This document shows, piece by piece, positions 1 to 9,400 of a stretch of 52,919 nt of DNA; position 1 is the stretch's first letter, and each line of letters opens with the position of its first letter. The translations under genes were made by a program, and so were the position numbers. A model generated the notes under the pieces. It was not told the origin of the DNA. It made no database searches and was given only the letters and a program-made list of their open reading frames with translations. The DNA is from CAYMJM01 sp964391325 (GTDB lineage Bacteria > Patescibacteriota > Dojkabacteria > B142 > JAFGMG01), in NCBI GenBank assembly GCA_964391325.1, contig CAYMJM010000006.1, forward strand, positions 1 through 52,919. The letters are read 5' to 3'.

Positions 1-672
1 CAATGTTTTTCAGAAGAAGCCACGAATAAATTGACTGAACTTCTACAAAATAGAAAAATCTATTTTGAATATGACACTAAACAAATGCAAAGAGATCAGT
101 ATGGACGATTACTTTTATATGTTTGGGTTAATGATTCAGATACTTTCGTAAATGAGTATTTAGTTAAGGAAGGATATGCTTACGCCTATAGAAAAATTGA
201 TTCAAAACTCCTAAATAAATTTACCGAGCTAGAAGAGGAAGCTAAAAGCAGCAACAAAGGTCTTTGGGGAAATACGTGTAAGTGTGCTGATAAACAAGAC
301 CAGGAAGAATCAAGAGAATGTTCTGGGTGTAATGAAGCTACCGTGAACTATTATAATTGGGATTGTAGTACTTATAGTAAAGTGACTAAAGATACATCAT
401 GTACAAATCAATGCCCTTCTTCAAAACTAAAAACGTCAGAGCCAACACCAATCCCGACTCCAAAATCATCTCCTACTCCCGCACCTAAACCTACACCAAC
501 TTGCAAATACAGCTGTACAGGACCAGATAGAGATTGCTCAGATTTTTCAACTCAAGCAGAAGCTCAAACCTTCTTTAATTGCTGTGGGTTTACGAAATAC
601 TATGATCCTATGAGATTGGATGGTAGAGGGAATACCGTGGATGACGGGATTGCTTGTGAGAGCTTAAAGTAA
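1..672 (+). CDS. Secreted thermonuclease-like (SNase) protein with C-terminal Excalibur motif, 5'-truncated by window edge
   Basis: The frame is open from base 1, so the gene starts outside the window and its signal peptide and first catalytic half are not visible. What remains first is the second half of a staphylococcal-nuclease fold: the stretch RDQYGRLLLYVWV, then FVNEYLVKEGYAYAY and the closing SNKGLWG, all typical of micrococcal nuclease homologues. A Cys-rich segment and a Pro/Thr spacer (PTPIPTPKSSPTPAPKPTPT) follow. The C-terminus carries an Excalibur-type calcium-binding motif (RDCSDFSTQAEAQTFF, then LDGRGN and DDGIACESL). The family cleaves DNA/RNA outside the cell with Ca2+. In a nucleotide-auxotrophic organism such an enzyme could supply nucleotides, which is inference. 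The next gene is about 260 bases away. Confidence 0.85.
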   Translation, partial: QCFSEEATNKLTELLQNRKIYFEYDTKQMQRDQYGRLLLYVWVNDSDTFVNEYLVKEGYAYAYRKIDSKLLNKFTELEEEAKSSNKGLWGNTCKCADKQDQEESRECSGCNEATVNYYNWDCSTYSKVTKDTSCTNQCPSSKLKTSEPTPIPTPKSSPTPAPKPTPTCKYSCTGPDRDCSDFSTQAEAQTFFNCCGFTKYYDPMRLDGRGNTVDDGIACESLK

Positions 673-760
673 ATAGAAGGACATAATCACAAATAGTCTT
701 CAGTCTTGATCTAATAGCGTTTTCAATTAAAAATCTTGATTGATCATTTCTATCTTTCAA

Positions 761-815
761 TATTAGAGCTACTGGCACAAACGCTCTAGGCCCTGATTTG
801 AAAACATTTTCGGAG
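761..815. repeat. Left copy of imperfect direct repeat flanking the 932-1858 gene
   Basis: The core AAACGCTCTAGGCCCTGA lies at 779-796 and continues as an AT-rich stretch to 815. A near copy with the same order of blocks lies at 1871-1923. Read on the minus strand both copies encode a similar short peptide (KSG.RAF), so they may be relics of one coding sequence. The rest of 673-931 shows no gene I can support. Confidence 0.5.
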
Positions 816-931
816 TTTATGCCTGCACACCTTTGGCTAAGACTGTTGACTCCATATAACAAACTAGCACATACTATCCATGTATATTTAATTTATAATG
901 ATTTCTATTTTATAGTTATTAATTATTTAGG

Positions 932-1858
932 ATGAACGGTCAGAATTCCGAAACAGAAAAAACGCAGCAATACTCTATACTTTTTACGGATGTAGTTGAA
1001 CAACTATTCCCAAGAGATGAATATCGCAATTTATGGTCTTTAGTAACTCCTGAGGGGATATCTCCTGTACCAGCTAATATTCAGAACTTTATTCTTCGAC
1101 CCAGCATCCTAAACACTACTAGTAAGACATATACAAAAAACCCAACACCGGAAGCTGAGTTCTCCGACGACGATCAAGATACGTCTAGGTGGGCTAAAAA
1201 TAGTGCACATGGTCTAAATTTTTGCCACAATGAATATGTTACTGGACATTCAATAGTAGCAGTTGAAGTACAAAAGGTTGATCCTGAGTTAAAAGCTGGA
1301 GCAGAAGGAGAATATGAAGTAATTTTCTGGGCTTCCCATGGTAACAGTCTTGCCATCAATCTTTCTAATGGAATTATCTCCTATGTTGCACCTATGTCCT
1401 TAAGTGAAGAGATGTACAGAAAAGGAGAGATAAGCGAAAGGGTTAAGCAGGCGTCAAAATCACAGGACGAAGGTGAAGCTTTCAGAAAGCTTATAGCCCA
1501 AATAATTCAAGATGCTATAGAACAAAATCTCATAGAAAAAAATGAAGAGAGTCAGGACAATGCTGGCCACAGCTCAGATGATGATCCGTATGAGTTATGG
1601 GGCAAAACTCTCGAAAAGACAGAAACAGATACTAGATGGGAGAGGGAAAGAGGCGAAAGAGTCTTAACTCAATTTAGAGAAAGTATTGATGAAACCTATT
1701 ATGATAAAGGTAGAATTATTGCACAAAACCCAGACGAGGACATAGTTGGTGATCGTGTGTATGCCTTCGACATTGATCAAAGGATTGTCTTACTTGAATT
1801 TTTGCAAAAAAATATATCAAACTTTGAAGATAGAGCTTCTGCAAGCGTAATTGATTAA
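932..1858 (+). CDS. Hypothetical protein, 308 aa, unrecognised
   Basis: I do not recognise this family. The protein is hydrophilic and acidic, with no signal peptide or membrane segment, so it is probably cytoplasmic. Residues 1-150 look globular, including YEVIFWASHGNSLAINLSNGIISYV. From about 155 to 265 it is rich in charged residues and probably helical, with a low-complexity acidic patch (SQDNAGHSSDDDPYE) near 208-222. The C-terminal 40 residues contain VYAFDIDQRIVLLEFLQ. The ATG at 932 follows TTAGG and has no stronger upstream alternative. The gene sits alone between two copies of an imperfect direct repeat and beside the tmRNA gene, a frequent integration neighbourhood, so it may have been acquired. 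Confidence 0.6.
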   Translation: MNGQNSETEKTQQYSILFTDVVEQLFPRDEYRNLWSLVTPEGISPVPANIQNFILRPSILNTTSKTYTKNPTPEAEFSDDDQDTSRWAKNSAHGLNFCHNEYVTGHSIVAVEVQKVDPELKAGAEGEYEVIFWASHGNSLAINLSNGIISYVAPMSLSEEMYRKGEISERVKQASKSQDEGEAFRKLIAQIIQDAIEQNLIEKNEESQDNAGHSSDDDPYELWGKTLEKTETDTRWERERGERVLTQFRESIDETYYDKGRIIAQNPDEDIVGDRVYAFDIDQRIVLLEFLQKNISNFEDRASASVID

Positions 1859-1870
1859 ATTAAGTACGAT

Positions 1871-1923
1871 ATTAGGAGCTTTTTAAAAACGCTCTAAGCC
1901 CTGACTTAATAATATTTCGTAGG
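1871..1923. repeat. Right copy of imperfect direct repeat
   Basis: The core AAACGCTCTAAGCCCTGA at 1887-1904 differs from the left copy core by one base, and similarity continues with more mismatches to 1923. It lies between the stop of the 932-1858 gene and the 3' end of the tmRNA gene. Confidence 0.5.
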
Positions 1924-1983
1924 ATTTCTATCCTATATGAGGGAAAACCGGCTTGCCATGAACGAAGTGAATACGAGTCGAAG

Positions 1984-2438
1984 TGGAGATGGGGGTATTG
2001 AAACCCCGTTCAAGAAATACTGCCTCATACACCTACATGCTTAGGTTGTTTGCTTTAGACATAAAATGATAGAAACAACCAAAAATCACTCTATGTCCGC
2101 TTATCTACAACTTGGATTATTACTGGTAAGCGAACAGTAACTCTCGCACTTGGACTATGTATCGCCCATGAATTCCCGTCCAAGGGGGAAAACATGAACG
2201 GCTGTTAAGGAGCTAAGCTCAACTTAAGCAGCTACAGCAAAAGTATTGAATTGTCGTCCTGCTCTTAGAGCATTGAAACCAGTAACAATACTGTTTACTG
2301 TATTAGCAATTCTATCTTTGACGCTTGTAATCGTCTGCGCTAGAACAGCGCATCTTTATTCTACATTTACGAGGAGGAATAAAGAAAGCCTCGACATGCA
2401 GCATAAAACATATATTCCCTGTCGATGCATGCATCCCC
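1984..2438 (-). ncRNA. ssrA: tmRNA (ssrA), one-piece, unusually long tag reading frame
   Basis: On the minus strand the 5' end GGGGATG (2438-2432) pairs with CATCTCC (1991-1985), followed by discriminator A at 1984; CCA is not encoded. The 5' domain has the tmRNA pattern ATCGACAGGG and TGCATGTCGAGG. Near the 3' end are CTAAGCATGTAG and a T-arm-like GGGG/CCCC hairpin. Pseudoknot 1 can be drawn as CGAGG/CCTCG with CTTTATT/AATAAAG. The tag frame ends in Phe-Ala-Val-Ala-Ala-stop (stop at 2226-2224), the usual protease-recognition type. Between pseudoknot 1 and the tag are two extra small hairpins (TGCGC/GCGCA and GACG/CGTC). The resume codon is therefore uncertain: GCT at 2307 gives a 27-residue tag, GCG at 2340 a 38-residue tag. 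It rescues stalled ribosomes with SmpB. Confidence 0.93.
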
Positions 2439-2583
2439 CTAGAAAGAACTAATCAATTGACAATGAAGAATTATCTCCAGGGGAACGTCGACATTTTTTA
2501 AAGAGCAATACCAAATTTGTAGCGATATTATAGCATTTTTGATCTATTTCAGTCTATAATCTAGTTAAATAGGGTGAAAAGCT

Positions 2584-4230
2584 ATGAAACGTACCTTACT
2601 AGACACACTCAAAAAAGTAGCTTCTCTGTCTGAGATAATTGATGAAGCCCAGACTCATGAGGAATTAGCAGAAACATCGATAAAATTTCTGACAAAAGAA
2701 CTAGGATACCACAACACCATTTTTATCCTTCGGACAGGGAAAAATTTAAAAATACTCTCGTATAATAATATTCCGAGACACAAAATATTACTCAAACGGA
2801 TTATAAGTGAGTTTAATAACAACGCCGTAATCGACTTTCGTACAAAATCACCAAAAAATCTACTAGAAAAAAGCTGTGTCCAGAATAAAATCTTTACTAG
2901 TAACAAAATCGCAGATATTTTACATCCTATTATTTCTAAAGAAACCAGCATCCAACTACAAAGGGCTTTAAACGCAGAAAGCTTTATTACTATACCTTGT
3001 GTCAGCCATAGTTATACGGAAGCTGTTATCATCACTACCTCAGCGTCTTCGATTCTAAAACAGGAAGAAGAAGTACTCCTTCGGATACTTGCCAAAAATG
3101 TTGGAAATACCATCAAGAATATCCGACTTGTCCAAGAAACTGCGCGCGACAAAGAGAACTTTATAAAAATTCTAGGCAACTCTTTGGAGGGAGTTATAGT
3201 ATATAAAGGGAACACTATATATTACGTCAGTCTGAGACTTTCAGAAATTACTGAGTACTCCATTGAAGAGCTAATGCAAAGTAAGGATGCCATGTTTCTG
3301 CTGCCTCCACATGAGAGAAAAAGAGTTGAGGAAATCGCACGAATTCGTGAAACGAAGCAAGAATTAACATCAAAATATGAAACAGTAATGCAAACTAAAA
3401 CTGGAGCATTAGTGCCTGTGGAAATTACCACAACCAAAGCACTATTCAAAGGCGAGGAAATGCTTATGGTAAATGTAAGAAATATAAGCAAATACAAGGA
3501 ATCTATAGAAAAGCTGGGAAAACTATATAAAGAACAAGGCAAAGTCTTCGCCAAAATAGCTCACTCTCTGCAAACTCCGTTTACTGTGATCAAGGGAATG
3601 GTAGAACTCAATATGGATAAGTTTGATGACATGCCAGACTCGTACAAAGAGATGATGTTAGTGATCAAAGACGAGGTTACCCAAGCATCAACAAAATTAG
3701 CAGATCTTCTCAATGTAGCAAAAACAGAGGTAAGAGACATAAATATCGTCCAAGTTCCAATGCATAATAAACCTTTTATAGAAGCTGCTTATACAAAAGG
3801 AAAAGCCCTAGGCTACAAATATTGCAAGCAAGTGCACTCAAACAACTGTCCATGCTTTCAGTTACAAAAAAACGAAAAAGGAATGGTCTCCATAGACCCG
3901 CATGCGATTATGGATGTGCTTATGACATTAATAGACAACGCATATAAATATGCAGGCAATAAAGATGGCACGCACTCGATCACTTTAAACTCACAGGTTG
4001 AGAATGAAGACCTAGTAATAACAGTATCAGACAAAGGGAAAGGTATTTCCAAAGTGCAACAAAAAGAGCTTTTTCAGCCATTTTCAATTACAAGAAAGTA
4101 TAAAACAGAGCACGGAATCGGGCTCCCTCTTTGCAAGAAAATTATAGATTTACATAAAGGAAAGATCGAAGTTGAAAGTATACAAAATCGAGGGACTGTT
4201 TTTACAATCAAGCTCCCGCTCATTGATTAG
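2584..4230 (+). CDS. Sensor histidine kinase (GAF-PAS-HisKA-HATPase), cytoplasmic
   Basis: This 548-residue protein senses a signal and autophosphorylates on His. I see no membrane segments. Residues about 20-180 look like a GAF domain. Residues about 190-305 are a PAS domain, ending in MLMVNVRNISKYKE. The dimerisation/phosphoacceptor region contains AHSLQTPFTVIKG with His327, a variant of the usual HELRTPL box. The ATPase domain has the N box (LIDNAYKYA), G1 (VSDKGKGIS), F box (LFQPF) and G2 (HGIGLPLCKKI). The GAF-like and kinase regions contain several Cys (YCKQVHSNNCPCF), possibly metal or redox binding. The start follows AGGGTGAAAAGCT. No response regulator is next to it, so it is an orphan here. 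The gene converges on comF with a 4-base overlap. Confidence 0.9.
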   Translation: MKRTLLDTLKKVASLSEIIDEAQTHEELAETSIKFLTKELGYHNTIFILRTGKNLKILSYNNIPRHKILLKRIISEFNNNAVIDFRTKSPKNLLEKSCVQNKIFTSNKIADILHPIISKETSIQLQRALNAESFITIPCVSHSYTEAVIITTSASSILKQEEEVLLRILAKNVGNTIKNIRLVQETARDKENFIKILGNSLEGVIVYKGNTIYYVSLRLSEITEYSIEELMQSKDAMFLLPPHERKRVEEIARIRETKQELTSKYETVMQTKTGALVPVEITTTKALFKGEEMLMVNVRNISKYKESIEKLGKLYKEQGKVFAKIAHSLQTPFTVIKGMVELNMDKFDDMPDSYKEMMLVIKDEVTQASTKLADLLNVAKTEVRDINIVQVPMHNKPFIEAAYTKGKALGYKYCKQVHSNNCPCFQLQKNEKGMVSIDPHAIMDVLMTLIDNAYKYAGNKDGTHSITLNSQVENEDLVITVSDKGKGISKVQQKELFQPFSITRKYKTEHGIGLPLCKKIIDLHKGKIEVESIQNRGTVFTIKLPLID

Positions 4231-4907
4231 TCTCTATAGAAAACAATAGCATGAATTTCATTTGGATATGCTTTCTTAAGGGCTGCAGCACACATTTCTA
4301 GTGTCGTACCTGTTGTCATTATATCATCCACTATTATAAATACAGCTTTTTGGGTCACTGTGTCATGCTTCACTTCAAACACTTCCTGTAAATTTTTTTC
4401 TCTTTGTAATCTTTGTAGTCCAACTTGGGTCCTTGTATTTTTCTTTCTAATGAGAAGTTCTTTCACACTCCAGCTGAAATATTCTGCTATCTTTTCTGAT
4501 ATTAGAAATGTCTGATTGAAGCCTCTGTTCCATAGTTTTTTCTTATGTAAAGGAACAGGTACTAAAATTATGGAGTCCTCCTTTTTATATAGTTTACTTA
4601 ATCGGGAAATATAAAAACTTGAAATATAAGAGGCTATATCGAAATACAAATTATATTTAAGGTCTACTATTAATTTTTTACATGCTATATTTCTTTCAAA
4701 ACAAATTTCTATGGATGTAAGAGCTGTCTTGGTTAAGCATTGCTTGTGATTCATATAGTTATGTCTTATGCTTTTACATACATGACAGACTGGAATCTTC
4801 TCATGTTTGACTAAATGAGAATAGCAATGCACGCATAAGTACTGTCCATAGATACCGCATACTACACATTGACTAGGAAAAAAGAAGTTTAATAAATTTG
4901 ATATCAT
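4227..4907 (-). CDS. comF: ComF family phosphoribosyltransferase-like protein
   Basis: The 226-residue protein matches ComF/GntX. The N-terminus has a zinc-ribbon-like pair of Cys pairs (CVVCG near residue 16, then CVHC) and a third CxxC (CHVC). The C-terminal half is a phosphoribosyltransferase fold with the PRPP loop VDDIMTTGTTLEMC. Upstream of it is NRGFNQTFLISEKIA, typical of ComF. In naturally competent bacteria ComF is required for DNA uptake across the membrane or for handling single-stranded DNA; its substrate is unknown. PilN/PilO-like genes elsewhere in the window fit a pilus-linked uptake role, but this is inference. The ATG at 4907 lies in the arm of a perfect inverted repeat (4898-4926). 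Confidence 0.9.
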   Translation of the reverse strand: MISNLLNFFFPSQCVVCGIYGQYLCVHCYSHLVKHEKIPVCHVCKSIRHNYMNHKQCLTKTALTSIEICFERNIACKKLIVDLKYNLYFDIASYISSFYISRLSKLYKKEDSIILVPVPLHKKKLWNRGFNQTFLISEKIAEYFSWSVKELLIRKKNTRTQVGLQRLQREKNLQEVFEVKHDTVTQKAVFIIVDDIMTTGTTLEMCAAALKKAYPNEIHAIVFYRD

Positions 4908-4926
4908 CTTGCAAAAATGATATCAA
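4898..4926. promoter_or_regulatory. Perfect 10-bp inverted repeat covering the comF start codon
   Basis: TTGATATCAT (4898-4907) and ATGATATCAA (4917-4926) are perfect inverted copies separated by 9 bases. On the comF transcript this forms a hairpin whose 3' arm begins with the ATG start codon. It sits in the 64-bp divergent gap before the metallophosphoesterase gene. It could be an operator for a dimeric regulator or a hairpin hiding the start codon. Confidence 0.5.
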
Positions 4927-4971
4927 GCAAAGATTAAAAATATTTGAATTGGTCTACGACTCTATTGTATA

Positions 4972-6012
4972 TTGCCCAGGGTTAGTTGTACTCTATTGAT
5001 CAAAAAATACTTTAAACCAAAATACTATAAAATTTATAGTTACGATCGATATATTATAGCTTCACTAATCACTGGAATTCTAATAGTATTGCTTGCAGTT
5101 TTACTTAATTCCTTAGCTTTGGTGATCCTGGCTTCTATCTTTTTATTTATATTTTTATTTTACCTAGCTTTCCAATTCCAAACCTACTCTCCTAAAGTTT
5201 CCTATTTCTATTTAAACCTCAAAGACAATCAGATCATAAAAAAAACAAAGCAGAAAACTGCTGGGCGTCTTGTATTTATTTCGGACCTACATATACATGA
5301 GTATCTGCCAAAACACTTCCTAGAAAGAGTCATTAGTAAAATAAATGCTCTGAAACCGGATGCTCTTTTAATAGGAGGGGATTATGTCGTTGACTCACTT
5401 ACAGATCTCAAACTTCTAAATGTACTGAGCAAACTAAATAACTATCCAAAATACGGGGTGTTGGGCAATCACGACTATGACATTACGGGAGAGGAGTATG
5501 GAGAAAATAGATTCAGTACTAGGAATATGGAGTTTGCCAAGCAGGTCGAGGAAATTTTAGAAAATAACAGCATCAATATTTTGCGAAATGAGTTTATTAT
5601 TATCAAGCTTCATGAGCACAGTATCGGCTTGTTCGGCACAGACGAATTATGGTCAGGCAATTTATCTTTGGATAGATACAGTGACCTGCTAAATAATAAT
5701 ATTATCCTTACTCACAACCCGAAAATATTTGACGAGCTCAATAAGAAAAATATTAGCCTAGTACTATCAGGTCATAACCATGGAGGGGGACAGATGAAAC
5801 TCACAAAGTATATTTCTATTCATAGGCTGTATATGCTTTTGCCTGACAGGTTTTCAAGATGGATGAAAAAAGGGTTCAATCGAATGACTTGTGGTTTGTA
5901 CACGAATAAACATGGACTGAAACTATATCTTTCCAGAGGGATTGGAATGACAACAGTAAGCGTGCGGATTAACTGCGCGCCAGAAATAACCGTCATCGAT
6001 CTCGTTGCCTAG
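4972..6012 (+). CDS. Membrane-anchored metallophosphoesterase (calcineurin-like)
   Basis: A 346-residue protein with two closely spaced hydrophobic segments at about residues 24-60, followed by a calcineurin-like phosphoesterase domain. All metal-binding blocks are present in order: FISDLHIHE (D-x-H), LLIGGDYV (G-D), GNHDYD (GNHD), ILTHNP and LSGHNHGG (GHxH). The pattern is like the YkuE/YaeI group, membrane-associated phosphodiesterases that act on phospholipid-linked substrates such as lipid A precursors or UDP-sugar lipids in other bacteria; the substrate here is unknown. No ATG occurs near the N-terminus. TTG at 4972 gives the longest frame, and TTG at 4996 is an alternative. The gene is divergent from comF. 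Confidence 0.85.
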   Translation: MPRVSCTLLIKKYFKPKYYKIYSYDRYIIASLITGILIVLLAVLLNSLALVILASIFLFIFLFYLAFQFQTYSPKVSYFYLNLKDNQIIKKTKQKTAGRLVFISDLHIHEYLPKHFLERVISKINALKPDALLIGGDYVVDSLTDLKLLNVLSKLNNYPKYGVLGNHDYDITGEEYGENRFSTRNMEFAKQVEEILENNSINILRNEFIIIKLHEHSIGLFGTDELWSGNLSLDRYSDLLNNNIILTHNPKIFDELNKKNISLVLSGHNHGGGQMKLTKYISIHRLYMLLPDRFSRWMKKGFNRMTCGLYTNKHGLKLYLSRGIGMTTVSVRINCAPEITVIDLVA

Positions 6013-6023
6013 CTTTGTTGATT

Positions 6024-6050
6024 TTGAAGTGCCGCCCACTATGTTATAAT
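6024..6050 (+). promoter_or_regulatory. Likely promoter of the valS T-box transcript
   Basis: A consensus -10 box TATAAT lies at 6045-6050. The best -35 candidates are TTGAAG at 6024-6029 (15-base spacer) or TTTGAA at 6023-6028 (16 bases). Transcription would begin near 6057, just before the first leader hairpin. Confidence 0.6.
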
Positions 6051-6056
6051 CAATGA

Positions 6057-6340
6057 GAGCGTTATTATCTGGTTTACGTCGCCAGACAGCTGGTTGAAGA
6101 ACATCTTATGTAATAAGATCTGTAGAACAACCCGGGTACGCCCGTTACAGCTATAAATTAAGTGCCATGTAGTTTTACATGGAAGTTGGGTGGTACCGCC
6201 CGATTCAATTTGCAACTATCAATAAAAATGTTCAATTGAGATTTCTTTCGTTGATCATCAAAATTATTGATTAGCTAATTGATTAACTGGGTCCCTTATG
6301 TAATTTAGTGAAAAGCTAAATTGTATAGGGGACCTGTTTG
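6057..6340 (+). promoter_or_regulatory. T-box leader with very short stem I, upstream of valS
   Basis: The T-box core GGGTGGTACCGCCC (6188-6201) contains TGGT, which can pair with the ACCA end of an uncharged tRNA with discriminator A, as in tRNA-Val. The antiterminator can form as GGG(6188-6190)/CCC(6293-6295) and GCCC(6198-6201)/GGGT(6289-6292), leaving the bulge TGGTACC. Just upstream is a perfect hairpin CCATGTA/TACATGG (6164-6181 region), and before it ATCTTAT/ATAAGAT. Stem I is only TCTGG/CCAGA (6068-6086) with loop TTTACGTCG, which holds a GTC valine codon at 6078-6080, a plausible specifier. The large apical stem I of most Firmicutes T-boxes is absent, as in the ultrashort type known from actinobacterial ileS. 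It should raise ValRS expression when tRNA-Val is uncharged. Confidence 0.8.
6290..6334 (+). terminator. T-box terminator hairpin, 19 bp, exclusive with the antiterminator
   Basis: Bases 6290-6308 pair with 6316-6334 over 19 positions (three of them G-U) around a 7-base loop. The 5' arm uses GGGTCCC (6289-6295), the same bases needed for the antiterminator, so the two folds exclude each other. The following TGTTTGCATATT is a poor U-tract, so termination may be weak or factor-assisted. Confidence 0.7.
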
Positions 6341-6452
6341 CATATTAGATATTGTGCTGTGGTTGGCTATTTGTATATATTAATATGAGACCAAAGCTTT
6401 CAATCTAAATCTAAAAATTAAAGTCATAACATAATCTGTTACTAATATAAAA

Positions 6453-9400
6453 ATGCTGTCAAAAGGACCATACAATCCACGAGAAACAGAACCAAGAATA
6501 CTCAAATACTGGCTCGAAAATAAATTTTTCAAACCTGAATACCATCCGGACAGAGGCTTGATTACAACAGATGAAATGAAGCGAGATAAGAGAGAAAGTT
6601 TTTGTATAATAAACCCTCCCCCAAACGCTTATATGAGACCACATATTGGGAATGTCTCCGGCTATGCGTATCAGGATGTTTTTCTGAGATTTAACAGGAT
6701 GAAGGGTAAAAAGGTATTAGGACAGCCTGGCAAGGATCACGCAGGAATTCAAGGTGAAGTTGTGCTTGAAAAAATATTTATGGAGAACCATGCCAACCTC
6801 CAGAGGCGGGCAGGGGGGCAGGCAAGCAAAAGGCAAACTAAGCAAGAAATGGGTAGAGAAAAATTCTATAAAGCTGCTTATGCTCACTTTGAAAAACTTA
6901 TGCCTAAAGTTATGGCTGATGAGCAAAGAATTGGACTTTCAAGTGACTATGATCGAAACCTATTCACACTTGATCCAAAGGTCGTGAAGACTGTGCTTGA
7001 TACCTTTGTCAAAATGTTTAAAGACAAAATGGTTTATAAGGGAGTTAGAATTGTAAACTGGGATCCAGTAGCAAAAACAACTCTTGCTGATATCGATACA
7101 GAGAGGGTTGAGAGAGATACGGAGCTTGTTTATATCAAGTATCCACTCGCAGAGAAAGGTGATCTGGGCAATCTAAAAGTGATCATCTTCGATCTAAACA
7201 AAGTACTGTTTAACACTGGTGGGGATAAAAAATATCAAACAATAGCAAAAGAATTAGGTTACCCTGATTGGAAAAAATTAAGAGATTTAATGACAGAAGT
7301 CACTGATTCTGGAAATAACATAAGGCTTGGGAAAATGACCCTAGAAGAATTCTGGGCTGAGATTTCAAAAAAAATCGACATAAAGATTATAGACCCGATA
7401 AAAATTCATCAACTCTGGCTTAGTTTCTATTTTATTTATCCCGAGGTACTAGACTTTATCATAGAACTAAGAAAGCGTGGTTATAAAATTGGGCTAATCA
7501 GTAATACTGATCAATACAGACATAAATATCTCGAAGAAAGATATAATTTTCTCCAATATTTTGATTACCAGGTATTTAGTTTTGAACACGCTCTACTGAA
7601 ACCCGACCCAAAAATTTATGAGCTTTTTGAAAAGATATCCGGCGCAAAAGGTAATGAAATTTTGTTCATCGATGACAAAACGGAAAATCTTACAGTCGCT
7701 AAAAAGAAACAATGGGAAACATTTTTGTATACAGGGGAAATTAATGATGTTGAACAGTATTTACGAACTGGAAAAAAATATATCACTGTCGCTACAACTC
7801 GTGCAGAGACGATGCTCGGAGATACGGCTGTTGTTGTTAATCCTGCTGATGAAAAATATAAGAACCTGATCGGTGAAAAAGTTATTCTTCCTTTGACCAA
7901 CCGCGAAATCCCAATTATCTCCTCTGCCCGAGTTGAGAAGGAATTTGGAACTGGAGCCGTAAAATTAACACCAGCTCACTCTTATGACGACTATGTGATG
8001 ATGAATGAATGGAATGCATCACAAGAGGACCGTAACAAAAAAGTGGGGTACATTAATATTATCAATAAAGGAGCGAAGATGGACGGGCCGATACCTGCAA
8101 AATATAAAGGCATGACCACGCTAGAGTGTAGAAAAGCTGTAGAAGCAGACCTAGAAAAACTAGGCTTAATTTTAAAACGTGAACCTCATACACATAGTGT
8201 AATGGTTGGAGAAAGATCAAAAGCAGTTATTGAACAAATAATGTCTAGTCAATGGTTTATTGATGTTGAGAAACTAAAGCAGCCTGCTATAGAAGCTGTA
8301 AGAAATAATAGCATAAGAATTCACCCCGAATACATGAAGAAAAAGTATTTGAACTGGATGGAAAACCTACAGGACTGGCCAGTTTCAAGGACTCTTTGGT
8401 GGGGATATAGAATTCCTGTCTGGTACAAAGGAAAGGTTAAAGAAATAATTGACGAACAAACTGGACAAATCAAAGAAACAATTAATCAGAAACAAATTGC
8501 AGGAATACAAGATGCAGTTGGGCAAGGGCTAGTTAAAGTACAGCAAGTAAATCCTGATTCAGAGAAAAATTTTGCCCCGGTTTTAATACCCGGAAGGTTT
8601 GCCCCGGAAATTGGAAGCCTATATTCAGACTATAAGCAAATATATCCCTATGCCCAAATTGCAGATACAGGAAGAATCGACCAAACATACCATGATTACA
8701 AACTTGCTTTTGACCAGTTACATTTTGATGAAAAGTCAGTTATTATTGCACACTCACTTGGTGCTCCAGCAATCCTGCAGTATTTGCTTGAGAATCATAT
8801 CAAAATTAAAACCCTACTACTCTTGTCACCATCTAACTTAGCATCACCACAAACAGATTATTATAAATCAAGAGGTTTCTGGCAAAATTATGAAAATCTT
8901 CCTGATATTCACACTCTCGTAGGGAAATTGATAGTTATTTATTCAGATAACGATCCACACTACTCAAAAGAGGACCTGGAAGACTTTGCCGATTATATAA
9001 AAGCGGATAGAATACTGGAATCAGGAAAACAACATTTTCTGACCACAGAATATAGAGATGATTCAAAGGTCCTAGAGAAGTTAATTGAGGCTGAAGCTCT
9101 GGAAGCTGGTGCAACAATTATTCACGCCATCAGGCATGGTGAGACAGAGGATAATAAAAATGGAATATTCTGTGGACAGAGGGATACCTCGCTTAATGAA
9201 GAAGGCAAAAAACAAGCAGATGACTTCGCTCAAACAGTTGCAGGAGAAAGCTATAATTTAATTATTTCCTCTCCTCTGGCACGTGCTCGGGAAACAGCAG
9301 AAATTATTGGGCACAAATTAAACCTCGATATCAAATACAGTGATGAGATCAAAGAAAGGAACTTTGGTCAACTTGAAGGCAAACGCTGGGAAGACATCAA

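Noticed and set aside
608..862. Minus-strand 84-residue open frame overlapping the nuclease end
   Set aside because: It overlaps the nuclease, has no recognisable domain and mostly reads the direct-repeat core; I treat it as a relic, not a gene.
2246..2452. Plus-strand 68-residue open frame with a Met-rich start
   Set aside because: It lies opposite the tmRNA gene and has no protein-family features; it is a shadow of that RNA.
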